From: Nautilus pompilius
Lineage: Eukaryota > Mollusca > Cephalopoda > Nautilida > Nautilidae
Length of the DNA: 64,000 nt
Direction: 5' to 3'
Assembly (NCBI GenBank): GCA_018389105.1
Contig: JACATO010001445.1
Location: 1 to 64,000, forward strand
Shown: positions 63,899 to 64,000 of the stretch, one piece after another
Layout: each line of letters opens with the position of its first letter
Numbering within the stretch: position 1 is the stretch's first letter
The notes under the pieces: model-generated
Database searches by the model: none
Seen by the model: only the letters and a program-made list of their open reading frames with translations
Told to the model about the DNA's origin: nothing
Made by a program: the position numbers and the translations under genes

Positions 63899-64000
63899 CG
63901 GCCAGTGGTCCAGTGGTAGGCTGCTTGACATAGGATGGTTCGAATCCCGGTCTGGACCGGCTCGGTTTATCAAAATATGAGATAGAATCCCCCCCTGCTT
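63899..64000 (+). mobile_element. tRNA-derived SINE, cut by the window end
   Basis: A-box-like AGTGGTCCAGTGGTAGG and B-box GGTTCGAATCCCGG lie at tRNA spacing, followed by TCTGGACCGGCTCGGTTTAT, which parallels the region after the B box in the copies at 10.9 and 14.2 kb. The 3' end lies outside the window. Confidence 0.65.

Overview
The window is animal nuclear DNA, most likely from a mollusc or another lophotrochozoan. The evidence is one intron-rich vertebrate-like housekeeping gene, tRNA-derived SINEs, Tc1/mariner, hAT and Penelope-like relics, very long microsatellites, and a scattered 11-13 bp motif close to AAGGGAGATAACT that I associate with molluscan genomes (species not determined). 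Nothing looks bacterial, and no CRISPR, operon or phage structure is present.

One protein-coding gene can be read completely: TMEM33 (Pom33/Tts1 family, an ER and nuclear-envelope membrane protein) on the minus strand. Seven coding exons (48,057-47,989; 42,725-42,631; 40,978-40,794; 38,366-38,299; 36,694-36,561; 34,979-34,896; 28,334-28,199) join in phase to 771 nt, i.e. 256 residues plus stop. A probable 5' noncoding exon ends at a strong donor at 50,886 in a GC-rich promoter-like zone, so the gene spans about 23 kb. Intron 4 (40,793-38,367) starts with a perfect U12-class ATATCCTTT 5' splice site, has a near-consensus U12 branch site 10 nt before its end, and ends in AG: a minor-spliceosome AT-AG intron.

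Layout. 1-28 kb: intergenic DNA, CpG-rich, dominated by (GA/CT)n, (AAT)n and compound minisatellites, several carrying the palindrome TGACGTCA. It also holds a 236-bp MITE with perfect 47-bp inverted repeats (13,905-14,140), an adjacent SINE, a Penelope-like reverse transcriptase scrap (about 21.5 kb) and a deleted mariner-type copy (25,828-26,332). 28.2-51 kb: the TMEM33 transcription unit, mostly CpG-poor, with few long microsatellites; its introns hold two decayed Tc1-like copies (about 38.5-39.4 and 46.0-46.8 kb), a decayed BED/hAT transposase (about 43.45-45.2 kb) and tRNA-like SINE pieces. 51-64 kb: again CpG-rich intergenic DNA with an alternating (TA)/(GA) satellite, a TG-rich array with a ~150-bp higher-order period, a long GA array, a CRE-like repeat near 59.2 kb, and a SINE cut by the window end.

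Most long open frames here are translations of simple repeats (Ser/Leu, Arg/Glu, Cys/Val/Tyr, poly-Ile) and are not annotated as genes. The gene-body versus flank contrast in CpG and microsatellite content fits germline gene-body methylation plus selection against array growth, but that is inference.
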